Source of the DNA: Arctopsyche grandis
Lineage: Eukaryota > Arthropoda > Insecta > Trichoptera > Hydropsychidae
NCBI RefSeq assembly: GCF_051622035.1
Contig: NC_135355.1
Coordinates: 20,205,486 to 20,269,485, forward strand
Length of the DNA stretch: 64,000 nt
Direction: 5' to 3'
In this document: positions 27,941 through 38,632 of the stretch, piece after piece
Layout of the letters: each line of letters opens with the position of its first letter
Numbering within the stretch: position 1 is the stretch's first letter
The notes under the pieces: model-generated
What the model saw: the letters and a program-made list of their open reading frames with translations, nothing else
Told to the model about the DNA's origin: nothing
Databases searched by the model: none
Position numbers and translations under genes: made by a program

Positions 27941-28173
27941 GGTAAACGGACTACTAGTCATATGTGAACCGGTCACAGGACAACCGGTTGCTCTAGATCG
28001 GTCACACGTGATCACCCGTCACACTCTAAAACTGGTCACACCCGAAAATTGGTCACGAAAAAACTGGTCACACCCAAAAATTCGACCAATTTTTAATTTT
28101 AGGGTGTGACCAGTTTTAGTGTGACGGATGATCACGTGTGACCGGTTCACATTTGACTAGTAATCACCGAACC
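27941..28173. mobile_element. Fold-back element family A with perfect 9-bp target duplication
   Basis: A 233-bp palindrome: GGTAAACGGACTACTAGTCA at the left end, and the complement of GGTTCGGTGATTACTAGTCA at the right. It is flanked by ATATTCTAG (27932-27940 and 28174-28182). Beyond the right duplication the older interspersed repeat resumes, confirming the boundaries. Confidence 0.88.
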
Positions 28174-28500
28174 ATATTCTAGTATATAAAATTTATAATT
28201 TCTATTGTGTACATGTAAAAAAAAATTCAGTGTGATCTGTTGAGCGGTTTAACAGATAATTCAATCCAAAATGACATCTATAAGGGAAGGTACCACTTCT
28301 GGTCAATTTCAAAATTTACGTTCTATCGATAAGCATTTCAGTAACCAACAGAACTAACAGTGTTCAAATAATTCCCAAAATACACAAACACAAATTTCTT
28401 TTACATCATGAAAACGTGATCAGTGACCGATGCCAAGTTTGAATCAGTAAAAATCTCGAGTTCGACTTTTCGCATGATCACAAAATTTCATCTATTGTCT

Positions 28501-31486
28501 GTAAATAAATAATTTACATTCCAGCATTAGAAATCATAAGATTACAGCTATATAGCACATCTTGCCTAAAAGACATTCTCTTATTTCTAATTTCAGACTG
28601 CTTTAATACATACATACATATGTATATAGTGAGAACACAGAAAGTAATATCATTGAAAGGATTTTATTTAAACAAATGACCTTTACTTACATATATAGGC
28701 AAAATTTTATCAAAAAATGTTTCATCAAGCGTAAAATTATTCAATTACATTATAAATCTTTTAATTACAAGCCAAATTACTTGACTTTTTAGTACCCGAG
28801 TAGTAAGAGTATGTATGGCTAAGGATGGATACAAGAAATTTGCAAAACTAGTTTTCAACTCAAACAATAAATTCTTAACCAAGCAGATACTCGTACTAAC
28901 CGAATACTTAAAAAGTCGAATAATTTGGCATCCCTACTTTGATATTGGGCCAACTCTTTCAATGCAAAAGATACTTGTGCAAGAAAGTCTCTTGGCGGGG
29001 GCATGAGGGGGATTTGCCTCCCCCCCTCCTAGATTTGACCAGGTCATGAATGTGCATGTCATTTTATGAAATATTACTCATTTTTATTAAAAGCTTAGAT
29101 CAGCAGAAACTTACAAATCCTGAATGTCGATTAGAAGCTTCTTAAAAAGTTTTCATAGAAAACAACCACAAATTGGCCAACTTTTGCCCCCCCCCTGGAA
29201 AATCTGAAATGACGAAAAAGGCTGAACAGGCACAATAATATACATAAAAAAAACTCATACTCGTCTGACAAACTTAAAAAGAAATAACTGTTGATTCCGA
29301 TACTTCTTGTTACGAAATTTGTGAAGAATTCAAATTTGCAATTCAAAATAATTCATAAATCAATATATTTATGAAATGTATGTATGTATGTATGTACTCC
29401 AATTGCAAATTTGAACATCAATGAGGACGGTTCAACTTTATGAGAATGAAATGGGCATTAATAAAATAAACGTGTAATTGACATGTTTAAAATCATTTAT
29501 TTAATTCATGGTAGGTACATTGACCTTCAACACTAAACCAGTAACGTTGAGGGTCAGTCAAACGATTATTAAACTAGTATCATTAAACGTTTTTGAAACA
29601 TCAACTCACATAAGAAATATTAATTAAGGAATATAGATAGGATTATATTAAAAAGTCAATATAGTTCGTAGAAACCTTCCCAATCTTTCACATAGACGAC
29701 AAAGATAAATGTATCACCCGTAAAATTGAAAAACCACAAGCGCGTGAGAAATTATATAAAAGGGAGTGAAAAATTGCGTTCAGCAAGAAATTACAAACAA
29801 AGTCCAACATCCATATACATAACATATTAGAGTTCAATTGTTGCCAATCTTGTGACCTGCTCACCATCACTATTTTACTTCACATTTTTCAAAAAATAAT
29901 ACTATGTCAAGGTTCAGTTATATATCACATTATATTAAAAAAAATGTAGCACATTATTCAAGGGTACAGCGCGCCCCCAACACAATTCAACAATTATTTT
30001 AATAAACCCCCCCCCCCTAGCTGAACTAGTGGTATCAAATTACCAATCTATTAGCTGTTTCCAATAGTAATTACCAATCCAATAGTGATTTCAAATTACC
30101 AATCCACTGAAATTCTTAAGCGGAGCAATGTAAAAAAACTGCAATATTTACCGACAAATTAATCATTTCGCCGAATATTATTACAGAAAATAGAGAATTA
30201 ATGACAATTGTAGTGAATTTTGCAGTTATGAGAATCACAGTACTAGTAAATAAAACATTCATCTTCAATTTAGGTTTCCCTGGCTTTGAATTATGTACAC
30301 AATAATATGCAGTATTTTATATCGACAAGTTGATACTTTATTTATATGTGTACATGGCCTGCAAATTTAATTTAATGGATTTTGGCTAGGAGAGAGTTAA
30401 AGCTTTGATTTAGACGTACGTACCTTAAAATGTTATAAATACGCATTTATATAATAATGTAAAAAAATGTTTTGCCGAAAAAGCTTTTATTATAACAGGC
30501 AATCCTCAATATACATTTTTCTACTAGAAAATTCTTATTTTTAAAAAAACAACAGCAAATTATATATAATGCTTTGATAATCAGTGACATTCATATGTAG
30601 CGAGTATCTTTTACATAACGTGTCCTAGTCGCGTTTGAAAATCTCGATTTGATAATTGATTATCCTGTGACAGCAAAGTGAATTTGCAAAAAAATTCATC
30701 TTCAAAATTGATGGTAACTTGGTTATTGTGTAAAATTGTATTTTAGTAAACATTAGGGGGAAAAAACATTAGTCAATTTCTACGTAAAAAAATTTATATC
30801 AAAAGAATGAATGGAAATGTTTTAATTTTATATTTAATTTAAAATAAAATAACGGAATCGAGACGACTTTTTGAGTAATTATATATTTGTCGAGGAAAAT
30901 TTAAATGTCTTATTTTATTTATTGTAATTTAATGTGGTGGCAGGTAATCGTTTTATCTTAGTCGAGATTCAACGAGGCGTCAAAATTTAGATTCGAATAT
31001 CTAAATCTAAATTTATCAGCTTGAAGTTTATCAGTTTGGATAGTGTCAGCTCGTGTCGGTTTATATAAATTTTATTATATACACAATATTTTTGAATTTG
31101 TCTACACCCATTAAAAATCCATCGCAATAAAGAACTAGTAATACAAATACATATATATATAAATATCTTCAAATAATTTTGCCTCAACAGTCTACAATAA
31201 GGCAACTTTACAAATGTGCAAAATTATCACGACTAGACCTCTATAATTATTACAACAATATCAAAATAAAAGGTAGATATCAAACAAAACAGCTTTTTTA
31301 ATATGTCATAAATATTTTTAAAATAATGCAAATCTCCACGATAGATAATAAAAAAAGAAAATAATATTATTTTAAAATATTTCAATTCGATTAGGAATTG
31401 AGCGTCTCGCTTGCGGCGCTTTTCATCAAACTTGGTGTGAGGAGTGGGCGTTACAGGGACGTTAGAGGGAAGCGGAATGCGATCTA
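28501..31486. other. Intergenic AT-rich stretch with one inverted repeat and C-rich tracts
   Basis: At about 28772-28825 and 28890-28945 an imperfect inverted repeat (left GCCAAATTACTTGACTTTTT, right the complement of GCCAAATTATTCGACTTTTT) suggests a decayed MITE. C- or G-runs at 28998-29025, 29190-29200 and 30008-30018 may mark repeat ends. 31233-31486 is probably the 3'UTR of the NMT gene. No further gene recognised. Confidence 0.5.
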
Positions 31487-33025
31487 CTATTGTAAAACTA
31501 GTCCGATCTTCCACGGTTCCATGCTGGGACATCTCCAATTGTACAAATAGTATTGCAGATCTCCATCGCCGATGCCAAACTTTAGCGAATTCAAAAACTC
31601 TTGATTGTCCATCAAATCCAGAGCGTTGAACACGTCGAAGCCGGCGTTCTTGGCCGATATCAACGCGTCGGTCATCAGGTCGACCCACGACGTCGCGGTG
31701 GCGACGTTGTAGAAAGAATACGCGGCCTTCAGCGTCTTGTGTACGGGATGATTCATGATGGTAGACGGCAGCGAATAGTAACTGACGAAGTCGGTGATGG
31801 CGCCGTCCTCGTCGGCCACCACGAAGCTGTCTATGATGCCGGTCTTGGGCAGGAACCAGTGCTGGAAGTCGCGCTCGGAGAAGACGGGCGCCAAGTCGAA
31901 CTTGCTCAGGTAGTCGTTGAGCAGCCGGACGACGGCGGCCACGTCGGCGGCGCGCATCGCCCGGAAGCCCGGCGTCTTGGGCGTCTCGGCCAGCCGGTAC
32001 AGCTTGAGCGTGCGCTGCATCGTCATGTTCTTGGAGAGGCGCGAGAACTCGATCTCGATCAGCTTCTTGGGGTTGAGCGAGCGGTGCCAGTAGCGGCAGG
32101 TGGCGATGGGCTTGGGCAGCACCTTGCCCGCCGTGTACACGCCCTGGAACACGCCCGTCAGGTTGACGCGCCGCGTGATCTCGCGGATCAGCACGGGCGC
32201 CACGCGCTTCGACCGCAGCTTCTTGTGCACGCACAGGAAGTTGATCTCCACGACTTTCTGCACGCGGTCGTAGATGCGCAGGTCGGCCGGCACCGCCGAG
32301 ATGAACCCCACCAGTCGGTTGGACTTGGAGACGCGCACGCCGCAGAGCCACGCGCGTCGCCAGCCCGGCGGCCGCAGCGCCCACTCCAGGAACGCCGGCT
32401 GGTAGTCGAACCGGAACATGCAGTCGTCGTCCTCCACGTAGTTCTCGTTCAGCAGCGTGTACACCTCGCGCAGCACTTCGCTCCGCTCCAGCTCCAGCGT
32501 CTCCCAGTGGAAGCCCTCGGGCAGGCTGTACGGCTCGCTGCGGATCTCCGCCACGCTCTTCTCCGGCTCGATCGCCTCGCTCACCGACACCAGCTCGTCC
32601 ATGCGCGGCACCGGCTGCGTCGACCAGAACTGGTACTTTTTCGCTGCCGACGCGCTCTCCCTCTTGCCCGCCCCCCCACCCCCACCCCCACCCCCGCCAC
32701 CACCACCACCGCCACCACCACCACCACTACCGCCGCCGCTGCGATTCTGCTGCATCGTCATCATCTCCATGGCCAAGCGCAGGTCGAAGTTGAGCAGTTT
32801 GCTGATGTTGAGGTGTTCGGCGACGGCGGCGGCGGCGGGGCCGTTGGCCGCGAACGTGGCCGCATCCAACATGCCCGCTGTCGCCCCCTTCTTGCGCTTT
32901 TTGTTGCGCTTCTTGGGCGGCTTGATGGGCGCGGCGACCGGCTCGCCACTTCCGACACTTCCGACACCGCTGACACCCTCCGCCGGGTCGACCGACTCGG
33001 CCGCCTCGGCCGGCGACTCCCGCAT
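31487..33025 (-). CDS. Nmt: Glycylpeptide N-tetradecanoyltransferase (N-myristoyltransferase)
   Basis: Transfers myristate from myristoyl-CoA to N-terminal Gly of proteins such as Src kinases, Arf GTPases and calpain-like substrates. A single uninterrupted frame of 512 residues from the ATG at 33025 to TAG at 31487. N-terminal part: low-complexity, with the Lys/Arg-rich [13 protein letters not shown] ribosome-targeting-like block and a run of about 20 Gly (about 32660-32740). The GNAT-fold core begins [16 protein letters not shown] and includes [40 protein letters not shown] (acyl-CoA site) and [13 protein letters not shown]. It ends [16 protein letters not shown]...GLVLQ, the invariant catalytic C-terminus. 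A TGA lies in frame upstream of a GTG that could be mistaken for the start. A short upstream frame (ATG in the leader) ends before the start. Codons are overwhelmingly G/C-ending, unlike every neighbour. Confidence 0.96.
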   Translation of the reverse strand: MRESPAEAAESVDPAEGVSGVGSVGSGEPVAAPIKPPKKRNKKRKKGATAGMLDAATFAANGPAAAAVAEHLNISKLLNFDLRLAMEMMTMQQNRSGGGSGGGGGGGGGGGGGGGGGGAGKRESASAAKKYQFWSTQPVPRMDELVSVSEAIEPEKSVAEIRSEPYSLPEGFHWETLELERSEVLREVYTLLNENYVEDDDCMFRFDYQPAFLEWALRPPGWRRAWLCGVRVSKSNRLVGFISAVPADLRIYDRVQKVVEINFLCVHKKLRSKRVAPVLIREITRRVNLTGVFQGVYTAGKVLPKPIATCRYWHRSLNPKKLIEIEFSRLSKNMTMQRTLKLYRLAETPKTPGFRAMRAADVAAVVRLLNDYLSKFDLAPVFSERDFQHWFLPKTGIIDSFVVADEDGAITDFVSYYSLPSTIMNHPVHKTLKAAYSFYNVATATSWVDLMTDALISAKNAGFDVFNALDLMDNQEFLNSLKFGIGDGDLQYYLYNWRCPSMEPWKIGLVLQ

Positions 33026-33667
33026 GACTGGTGCTGCTGGTGACAGTGACGAGGTGATATCTACGGCCGAAAGTGACACCGGCGGTCAGCACGCGCCGTC
33101 GCCAGGGGCACCGCCACCCGCAGTCGGTACGGCAGCGCTCTACTGCGCTATCATCACACCGTCGCCCGAAACACCCTCGTTGACGACCATCGGCTCTTTG
33201 CTCTTTGCTCAATGGCACCGTTAAGAGGGCTGTACACCCGAAACCTTAATTTTGTTACCGTTCCTTTCTTCGATATATATATTGAGTGAATGCGATAATA
33301 TATATATCAATATATATATTGAGTGAATGCGACAGTTGCGCTTCGACCAGATAAAACGTATTTTAAATTGACAAAATCGAGGTTTCGTATTTTCCTATTT
33401 TCTTTTCCAAAACTGATCGACTTTAAATCGACCGTTAAATAAGCACGCTGGACTCGTTTCGTGGGTGTAAAAAAGAGGCGATTTTATAGATGTTTGGTTA
33501 GGCTCCTAGCTCCTATAAAAAATAATTAATCAAAAAAATAAAACGATAGATGCACCCCAATGGTAAATATTCATAGAATATTAAAAAATAATTTCTCTAG
33601 TGCCATAATTGGGGAAGGGAGAAGTAAAGTACGTTTATATGGACAAGGCGCTGCTGTTCAGTCCTCT

Positions 33668-33946
33668 TAACACTAGCGAATCTACACCGATATGTACGAA
33701 ATTTTCCATATTCAGTTCTCACATTGCAACCACAGGTTGCAAAATGGATATGAAAAATTTCATAGATATCGCTAGTGTTATGGAGGATGAACGAATGAGA
33801 CGACTGGCATGTTAATGCACGTGTTTATTGTATGACAGCTGAAGACAGAGTGAGTAGTAGCTCTCCGAACCCAGCCGGGTTGGTCCCCACTCGCAGGAAG
33901 GCAACCAAACTCGACCATGTCGTATAAGCGAGCCGCCACAGTGTTA
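33668..33946. mobile_element. Small MITE with TAACACTAGCGA ends, split by a short LTR-like element
   Basis: TAACACTAGCGA at 33668 is inverted as TCGCTAGTGTTA, whose last bases are duplicated across the insertion at 33779-33940. The inner arms (GAAATTTTCCATAT, TTGCAACC) also pair, giving a hairpin of about 115 bp. No coding sense. Confidence 0.6.
33779..33940 (-). mobile_element. Short solo-LTR-like element, 162 bp, copy 1
   Basis: On the minus strand it runs TGTGGCGGCTCGCTTATACG ... CATCCTCCATA and carries AATAAACACGTG near its 3' end. It is flanked by GTGT on both sides (33775-33778 and 33941-33944). Nearly identical to 42783-42943. The 4-bp duplication and poly(A) signal suit a solo Gypsy-type LTR or a TRIM fragment; no internal region is seen. 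Confidence 0.6.
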
Positions 33947-34169
33947 ACGACAATCGTTGCCACGAAAATTGCGAATACGAAATATCTGACACTCCAGATC
34001 TCGTTACTACGGTGATTTCCATACTTATTGCTATCAGGCCTCCCTTTTGAAGAAATCTAATCTTGGTGCCCCCCCCCAGGTAATTGGACTATTCGTCACA
34101 TTGCCGTGGTCACAAAGACAATTTTTGCCATGAAAATCATGAATACTGTACTATGTATATATAAAAACC

Positions 34170-34750
34170 AACTGTCGATAAATATATTTGATTTCAACGG
34201 ATGGTTTCGAAAAGGAATTGAAACTCGAATCAAAATAAAGTTAAAGATATTGAATCGACTGATTTCGGAAAGAAATTGTTGCACGAATTACAAATTACGA
34301 AGTGATTACGAATTACGTTTTGTGCATCGCCGACGCCCCGACGCCTTTACTCCCATCGCCTCCGACACCCCGAGGCCTTCGCCCCCAGCCCCGAAAAATA
34401 TGAAAAAAATTAAAAAACTGAAAAAATTAAAAATATGAAAAAAAAAATTGGTTCCCCATACTGGTTGATGGTTGATCGTCCGTCACATACAATTTTTCTT
34501 CATTTTTTTCGTTTCATCACCGGGGTGTCGGAGGCATCGGGGGCGCTAGGGGGAAAGGCTCTGGGGTGCCGGAGACATTTGGGGCGCTGGGGGTAAAGGT
34601 GTCAGGGGGTCGGCGATGCACAAAACGTAATTTGTAATTTTTAATACGTGCATCAATTTCTTTCCGAAACCAGTCGATTCAATATCTTTAACTTTATTTT
34701 TATTCGAGTTTCAATTCCTTTTCGAAACCAGCCGTTGAAATCAACGGGCC
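34170..34750. mobile_element. Large imperfect fold-back repeat
   Basis: The left arm (about 34175-34370; words GATTTCAACGGATGGTTTCG, AAAGATATTGAATCGACTG, GTTTTGTGCATCGCCGACGC) is the inverted complement of the right arm (about 34590-34745). The centre holds related C/G-rich words such as CGGGGTGTCGGAGGCATCGG. No coding frame and no certain target duplication. A diverged word set (CGTGGTCACAAAGACAATTT, ATCATGAATAC) lies just left of it and again near 33950, so flanks may be repeats too. Confidence 0.6.
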
Positions 34751-35160
34751 CAACACTAGTACACAATATTTGGCACTCAAGTTCTCGTGCATATCATAGG
34801 ATGGACTTTTCGGCTGCCAGATGTTCCGTTATAGAGATTTTAATCACTTTGTGACGAGTATTTTGTGACCAGTAATCAACGAATCACTTTATTTCTTTAA
34901 ATAAATCTTTATTTCATAAAATAAAACAAATAGTTTTTTTAATGTTTCTCCTTCCAACTGTATTATCAGCTTGGTGATCCTAACATCCTAAATGTGAATC
35001 GCTAACAGGATAACCGCAATTCTAGAAGAAACTTTGTAAGATGCTAACAATGTATTTTTATGGAATAGAAACTATTTTATTAAACCGGTTGTTCCTAAAT
35101 TGGGGTGACACCACTGGCCACCAAGAGTAAATCCGAGCCCTGATGTAGTATCGTAATTAC

Positions 35161-35282
35161 TAGAGACCGGACCCACTTTGCACCGTTCATTGTTCATTAA
35201 AAAAAAAAATGTTCACCATAAAAATTAACCATGCACGGCGAACAATATAACAATGAACGGAGCAAAATGGGTCCGGTCTCTA
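35161..35282. mobile_element. Palindromic hAT-like MITE
   Basis: Inverted repeats TAGAGACCGGACCCA(C/T)TTTGC at both ends, flanked by the 8-bp word GTAATTAC (35153-35160 and 35283-35290). That word is itself a palindrome, so it could instead be part of the terminal repeat; the 8-bp reading suits hAT. The middle is an A-run and TTCATTG words. Confidence 0.65.
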
Positions 35283-35329
35283 GTAATTACAGACCCTGTT
35301 TTTTTTTTTTAATTTTTTTATTGCACATA

Positions 35330-36380
35330 CGTAAGAAATTTTATTTTTTGTTTTCTATAAGTGGAAGTTGTTTAAATTTTTCCGTGTTTATTAACTTTTT
35401 TGTAATAAACATTCGCCATAATTTAATTTTCAAAGTATGACCCGGGCTCTGGTTACTATCATCGGCTGGTACCCCCCTCTCGCCGAGCCTGCCTACGTTT
35501 GTACATAAGATTATTAATAATCGTCCAATGCGTGTGTGTGAAGTGCTGTCCGTTAACCCTGCTCCGTCTCTTTTTTCTCCTTGGAATCGTATATCGTGGA
35601 AAGAGACGCGGCATAGTGTGAGCATAAGAGGGGGCTTTGAGTATTCGCGAAGCTCCGTCGATTCAGGCAGTGGGTATCGTATATAATAACTCTTTTGTTT
35701 GTGTCGGCCGATCAAATGACGGCTTCCGTTGATTCGAATTGCAAGCTTTTACCCAGTGCACAAGTGTGTGCACGCAGGCCACTAGTATTGAATAAAATAA
35801 TTGAACAGAAAGACGAATTTTTGTAGGTCAGTCTAACGATGAACTGAAATTTAAACGTAGCCCTGGGTGATACAATTTAAAATGAATATTTACAATTTGG
35901 TATTGTTTTGTAGGTAGTCGTGTGGCGGGTGGGTGGGTTGGTAGTGGCGACCAGTGCAGCCGCCTTTCGGTGGCGAGAGTCTGCCGGCGCTGCCGTGTCT
36001 CCGTGAATCCGTTGACATCTGCCTTCGAGTCGCCGGTCTCCGCGCCACCAAGTGAGAATCCGCCCCCGGCGCCCCCGGCGCCCCCGTCGCCTCGCCGCCC
36101 CGCCGCCCCCCGCCCCCCCGTCTCGTCGAACACACGTTTCCCAACCTCTTCCTCGCCTCGCCTCGCCTCGCCTCTTCCTTCATAACAATTCCAGATACAC
36201 ACTACCATTCTACCATTCGTATGATTCCTGTCTTCGGTCGTCGAGGCGATTCTTCAAATCCCTGTTCCTGTACTGAGTCATCCCATTCGACCCCGATTCC
36301 AATATTCCTTTTGAAATTTCTTGAAAAACATAAATACAATATTATTTGATTGCACATGTGTCATGCCAAGTCGATTTTTG
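35330..36380. other. Region upstream of the RpL13 start, including a GC-rich leader-like block
   Basis: At 35440-35720 there is an unclassified moderately GC-rich segment with short frames. At 35920-36185 GC content rises, ending in CCTCGCCTCGCCTCTTCCTT, a pyrimidine-rich tract of the kind used as the TCT/TOP transcription start of ribosomal protein genes. An acceptor (TTTTTAG) just before the RpL13 ATG at 36397 implies a non-coding first exon, probably in this block. The exact donor was not fixed. Confidence 0.4.
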
Positions 36381-36396
36381 TCATTTTTAGTTCAAG

Positions 36397-37367
36397 ATGG
36401 GGAAGGGAAACAATATGATCCCTAACGGGCATTTCCACAAAGATTGGCAACGCTTTGTGAAAACATGGTTCAACCAACCTGCCCGTAAACATAGACGGAA
36501 GCAGAACAGAATCAAGAAAGCGCGCGCAGTGTTCCCTCGGCCAGCTGCTGGACCTTTGAGGCCCATCGTCAGGTGCCCTTCTGTCAAATACCACAAAAAA
36601 GTGCGCGCCGGACGAGGTTTCACTCTGGATGAAATTAAGGTTAATATCATGAATGAAACGAATGAAAATGTTGCTAAATTATTCTAATTGATTTTTCTCT
36701 CACTCCAGTCGGCTAGCATGTATCCCGCGTTCGCCAGAGCCATCGGCATCGCGGTTGATCCTCGCCGTCGTAACAAATCTGTGGAATCGCGACAGGTTAA
36801 TGTTCAACGGCTCAAGGAATACCGTGGCAGACAGATTCTATTCCCTAGGGGTAGCAAGAAGGTACGCAGGGGTGAAGCCACTAAAGATGAGTGCAAACTC
36901 GCCACCCAGTTGAAGGGCACCGTCATGCCTGTAACTCAACCTCAGTCTCGCCAGAAGATTAGGGAAATTTCCGAACAGGAAAAGAAATTCCAAGCTTACG
37001 CATTCATCAAACGGGTAAGTGTGAAGCCAAATACAGTCAAATTTTGTTATAATAAACTTTTAGATCCATTAGATTAGTTTGTTTCATTTAATGAGACTGG
37101 ATATCAATGTTTTTTTTAAGTAATTTTCCTCGATTCTGGAAATAGTTCGTTATAATTGAATTTGACTAAGTTTTTCCTGTGATTGTTTACAAATATATAC
37201 GAGTTTGCCATTTATTTTCTTAATTTAAATTTATTTTATAGTCTCGTATCGAAGCTGAAACTGTTGGAATTCGGGCCAAGAAACTAAAAGAAGCTGCTGA
37301 GAACGCCGATGATCTTAACAAAGCGACAAAGGCACCAAAAGCACCTAAAGATAAAAAGAAGAAGTGA
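36397..37367 (+). CDS. RpL13: 60S ribosomal protein L13 (eL13)
   Basis: Structural protein of the large ribosomal subunit. Exons 36397-36639, 36709-37014 and 37242-37367 (TGA) join in phase to 224 residues, the usual length. The N-terminus [18 protein letters not shown] and the blocks [38 protein letters not shown] and [20 protein letters not shown] are diagnostic for eL13; the tail is Lys-rich ([12 protein letters not shown]). The acceptor directly before the ATG suggests an intron in the 5'UTR. I looked for box C/D snoRNA signals in the two introns and saw none. Possible AATAAA at about 37498. Confidence 0.97.
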
Positions 37368-38632
37368 TTTGTTAAAACGTATATATAATGATTGATATAT
37401 AAAAATATGAAACCTGAAGAATATTTTTCTTTTAATTTATCATTTTCCTATTCAGAATCTTACAATAACAAGAAATCATGCATTATTTTGTTAAATTAAA
37501 TAAATACAAAGTAGAACATTTCATTAAGTTAAACATTTAAAATGGATGTGTTCCACTGAACGATCATTCTGATGGCAAATTACTGGGATATTAAACGATT
37601 ATGTGGGAAATAAAATACATATGCCATTTATGTCTGAACTAATTGTGCCAACTTTATTATTTTACACAAATTTATTTTCTTATGTTCAACAATATGTGCA
37701 TACATCATAACTTGTCAGTCTTCAGGCATTTGTCTTATTAAATTTTAGAATTAACCCTCTTGACAGACAAGGTGTTTCAGCATGTTGATTTTCAACACGC
37801 ATGTAAATGAAATTTTTCAATTATTCTGTAGTTTGGTTGCATTACGAACAGGGAAGTACCCTGGAATATTAAGATTCCGAAAAATGCAGAATTTTCGGAC
37901 CATAGTCTATAGTTCTTATTGACTGCAAATAGTATCGTAGAGATCATTTTGAGACCGACTAATGAGGCATAAAAAAATGCTAATGCATTTATGGCTTTAA
38001 ACATAGTTGCTTCCATATGTTGAAGTGAATGGTTAAGTTGGGACTTAAGATAATAATAAAAAAACATTTGTATATTTTATAGTAACATGTACATTTCATT
38101 GGCACAACAACAAAAATCATATAAAAATATATTTCATCAAGCAACAAAAACAATTCAGATCTTTATTGTCTGGCACAATATGAATAGCATATGTTCAGAA
38201 ATAATTATAAATAACAAAACCCTAGTTTACGAAGGTTTCAAAAATTTCATGTGTTTAGTCAAGAACATTGATAAGTAAATTCAATACAAAAGATACATTC
38301 TCATCTATCTCAAAGATTTGGGACTGCTACACATAAAGGTGAGAAGTTTTATGAACAGAGCAACTCAGTCTATCCGGTTCAAGCATAACAAAATGTGTAT
38401 TGCCTAGTAAAGTTATATTTTGACTAGTATAAATATAATTTTATTAACAAAATGATACTGTTTCACAAACAGATGATCCAGTACATATATAATACATAGG
38501 TAAGTAGATGTTTGCTACAACATGTGTATGTATGTAGATTCAACAGATAAAATGTTTTCGGATAGGATTTCATTAAAACGTCAATAAAATTATAACTTCA
38601 CTGGCAATACACTTTCACTATGACATACATTT
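37368..38632. other. Convergent 3' intergenic region
   Basis: It separates RpL13 (+) from the PDPR stop (-). AT-rich, holding both 3'UTRs. Short frames only and no recognised repeat. Confidence 0.6.

Larger units (their letters stand above)
27240..28500 (+). repeat. Interspersed ACTTCCGGTT-family repeat carrying two later insertions
   Basis: The outer parts match 17085-17905: ATTACTTCCGGTTTACGAAT near 27283, CCCACTTCCGGTTTATTAA near 27419, then TATAAAATTTATAATTTCTA near 28185 and the 3' end CGCATGATCACAAAATTTCA near 28470. The interior is interrupted by a solo LTR and then a fold-back element, which dates the repeat as the oldest layer. Confidence 0.7.

Noticed and set aside
31601-33043. 480-codon plus-strand frame opposite NMT
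   Set aside because: A shadow of the GC-rich NMT coding sequence on the other strand; His/Arg/Gln-rich with no domain.
33846-33940. tRNA-derived SINE reading of GGTTGGTCCCCACTCGCAGG
   Set aside because: No A and B box pair or cloverleaf could be drawn, and matched 4-bp duplications with an AATAAA on the minus strand favour an LTR-type end.
35341-35715. 124-codon minus-strand frame
   Set aside because: No domain, no splice context, and it runs through low-complexity T/A runs at its end; treated as non-coding or repeat.
36640-37241. snoRNA in the RpL13 introns
   Set aside because: No paired box C (RTGATGA) and D (CTGA) with a terminal stem, and no clear H/ACA layout was seen.
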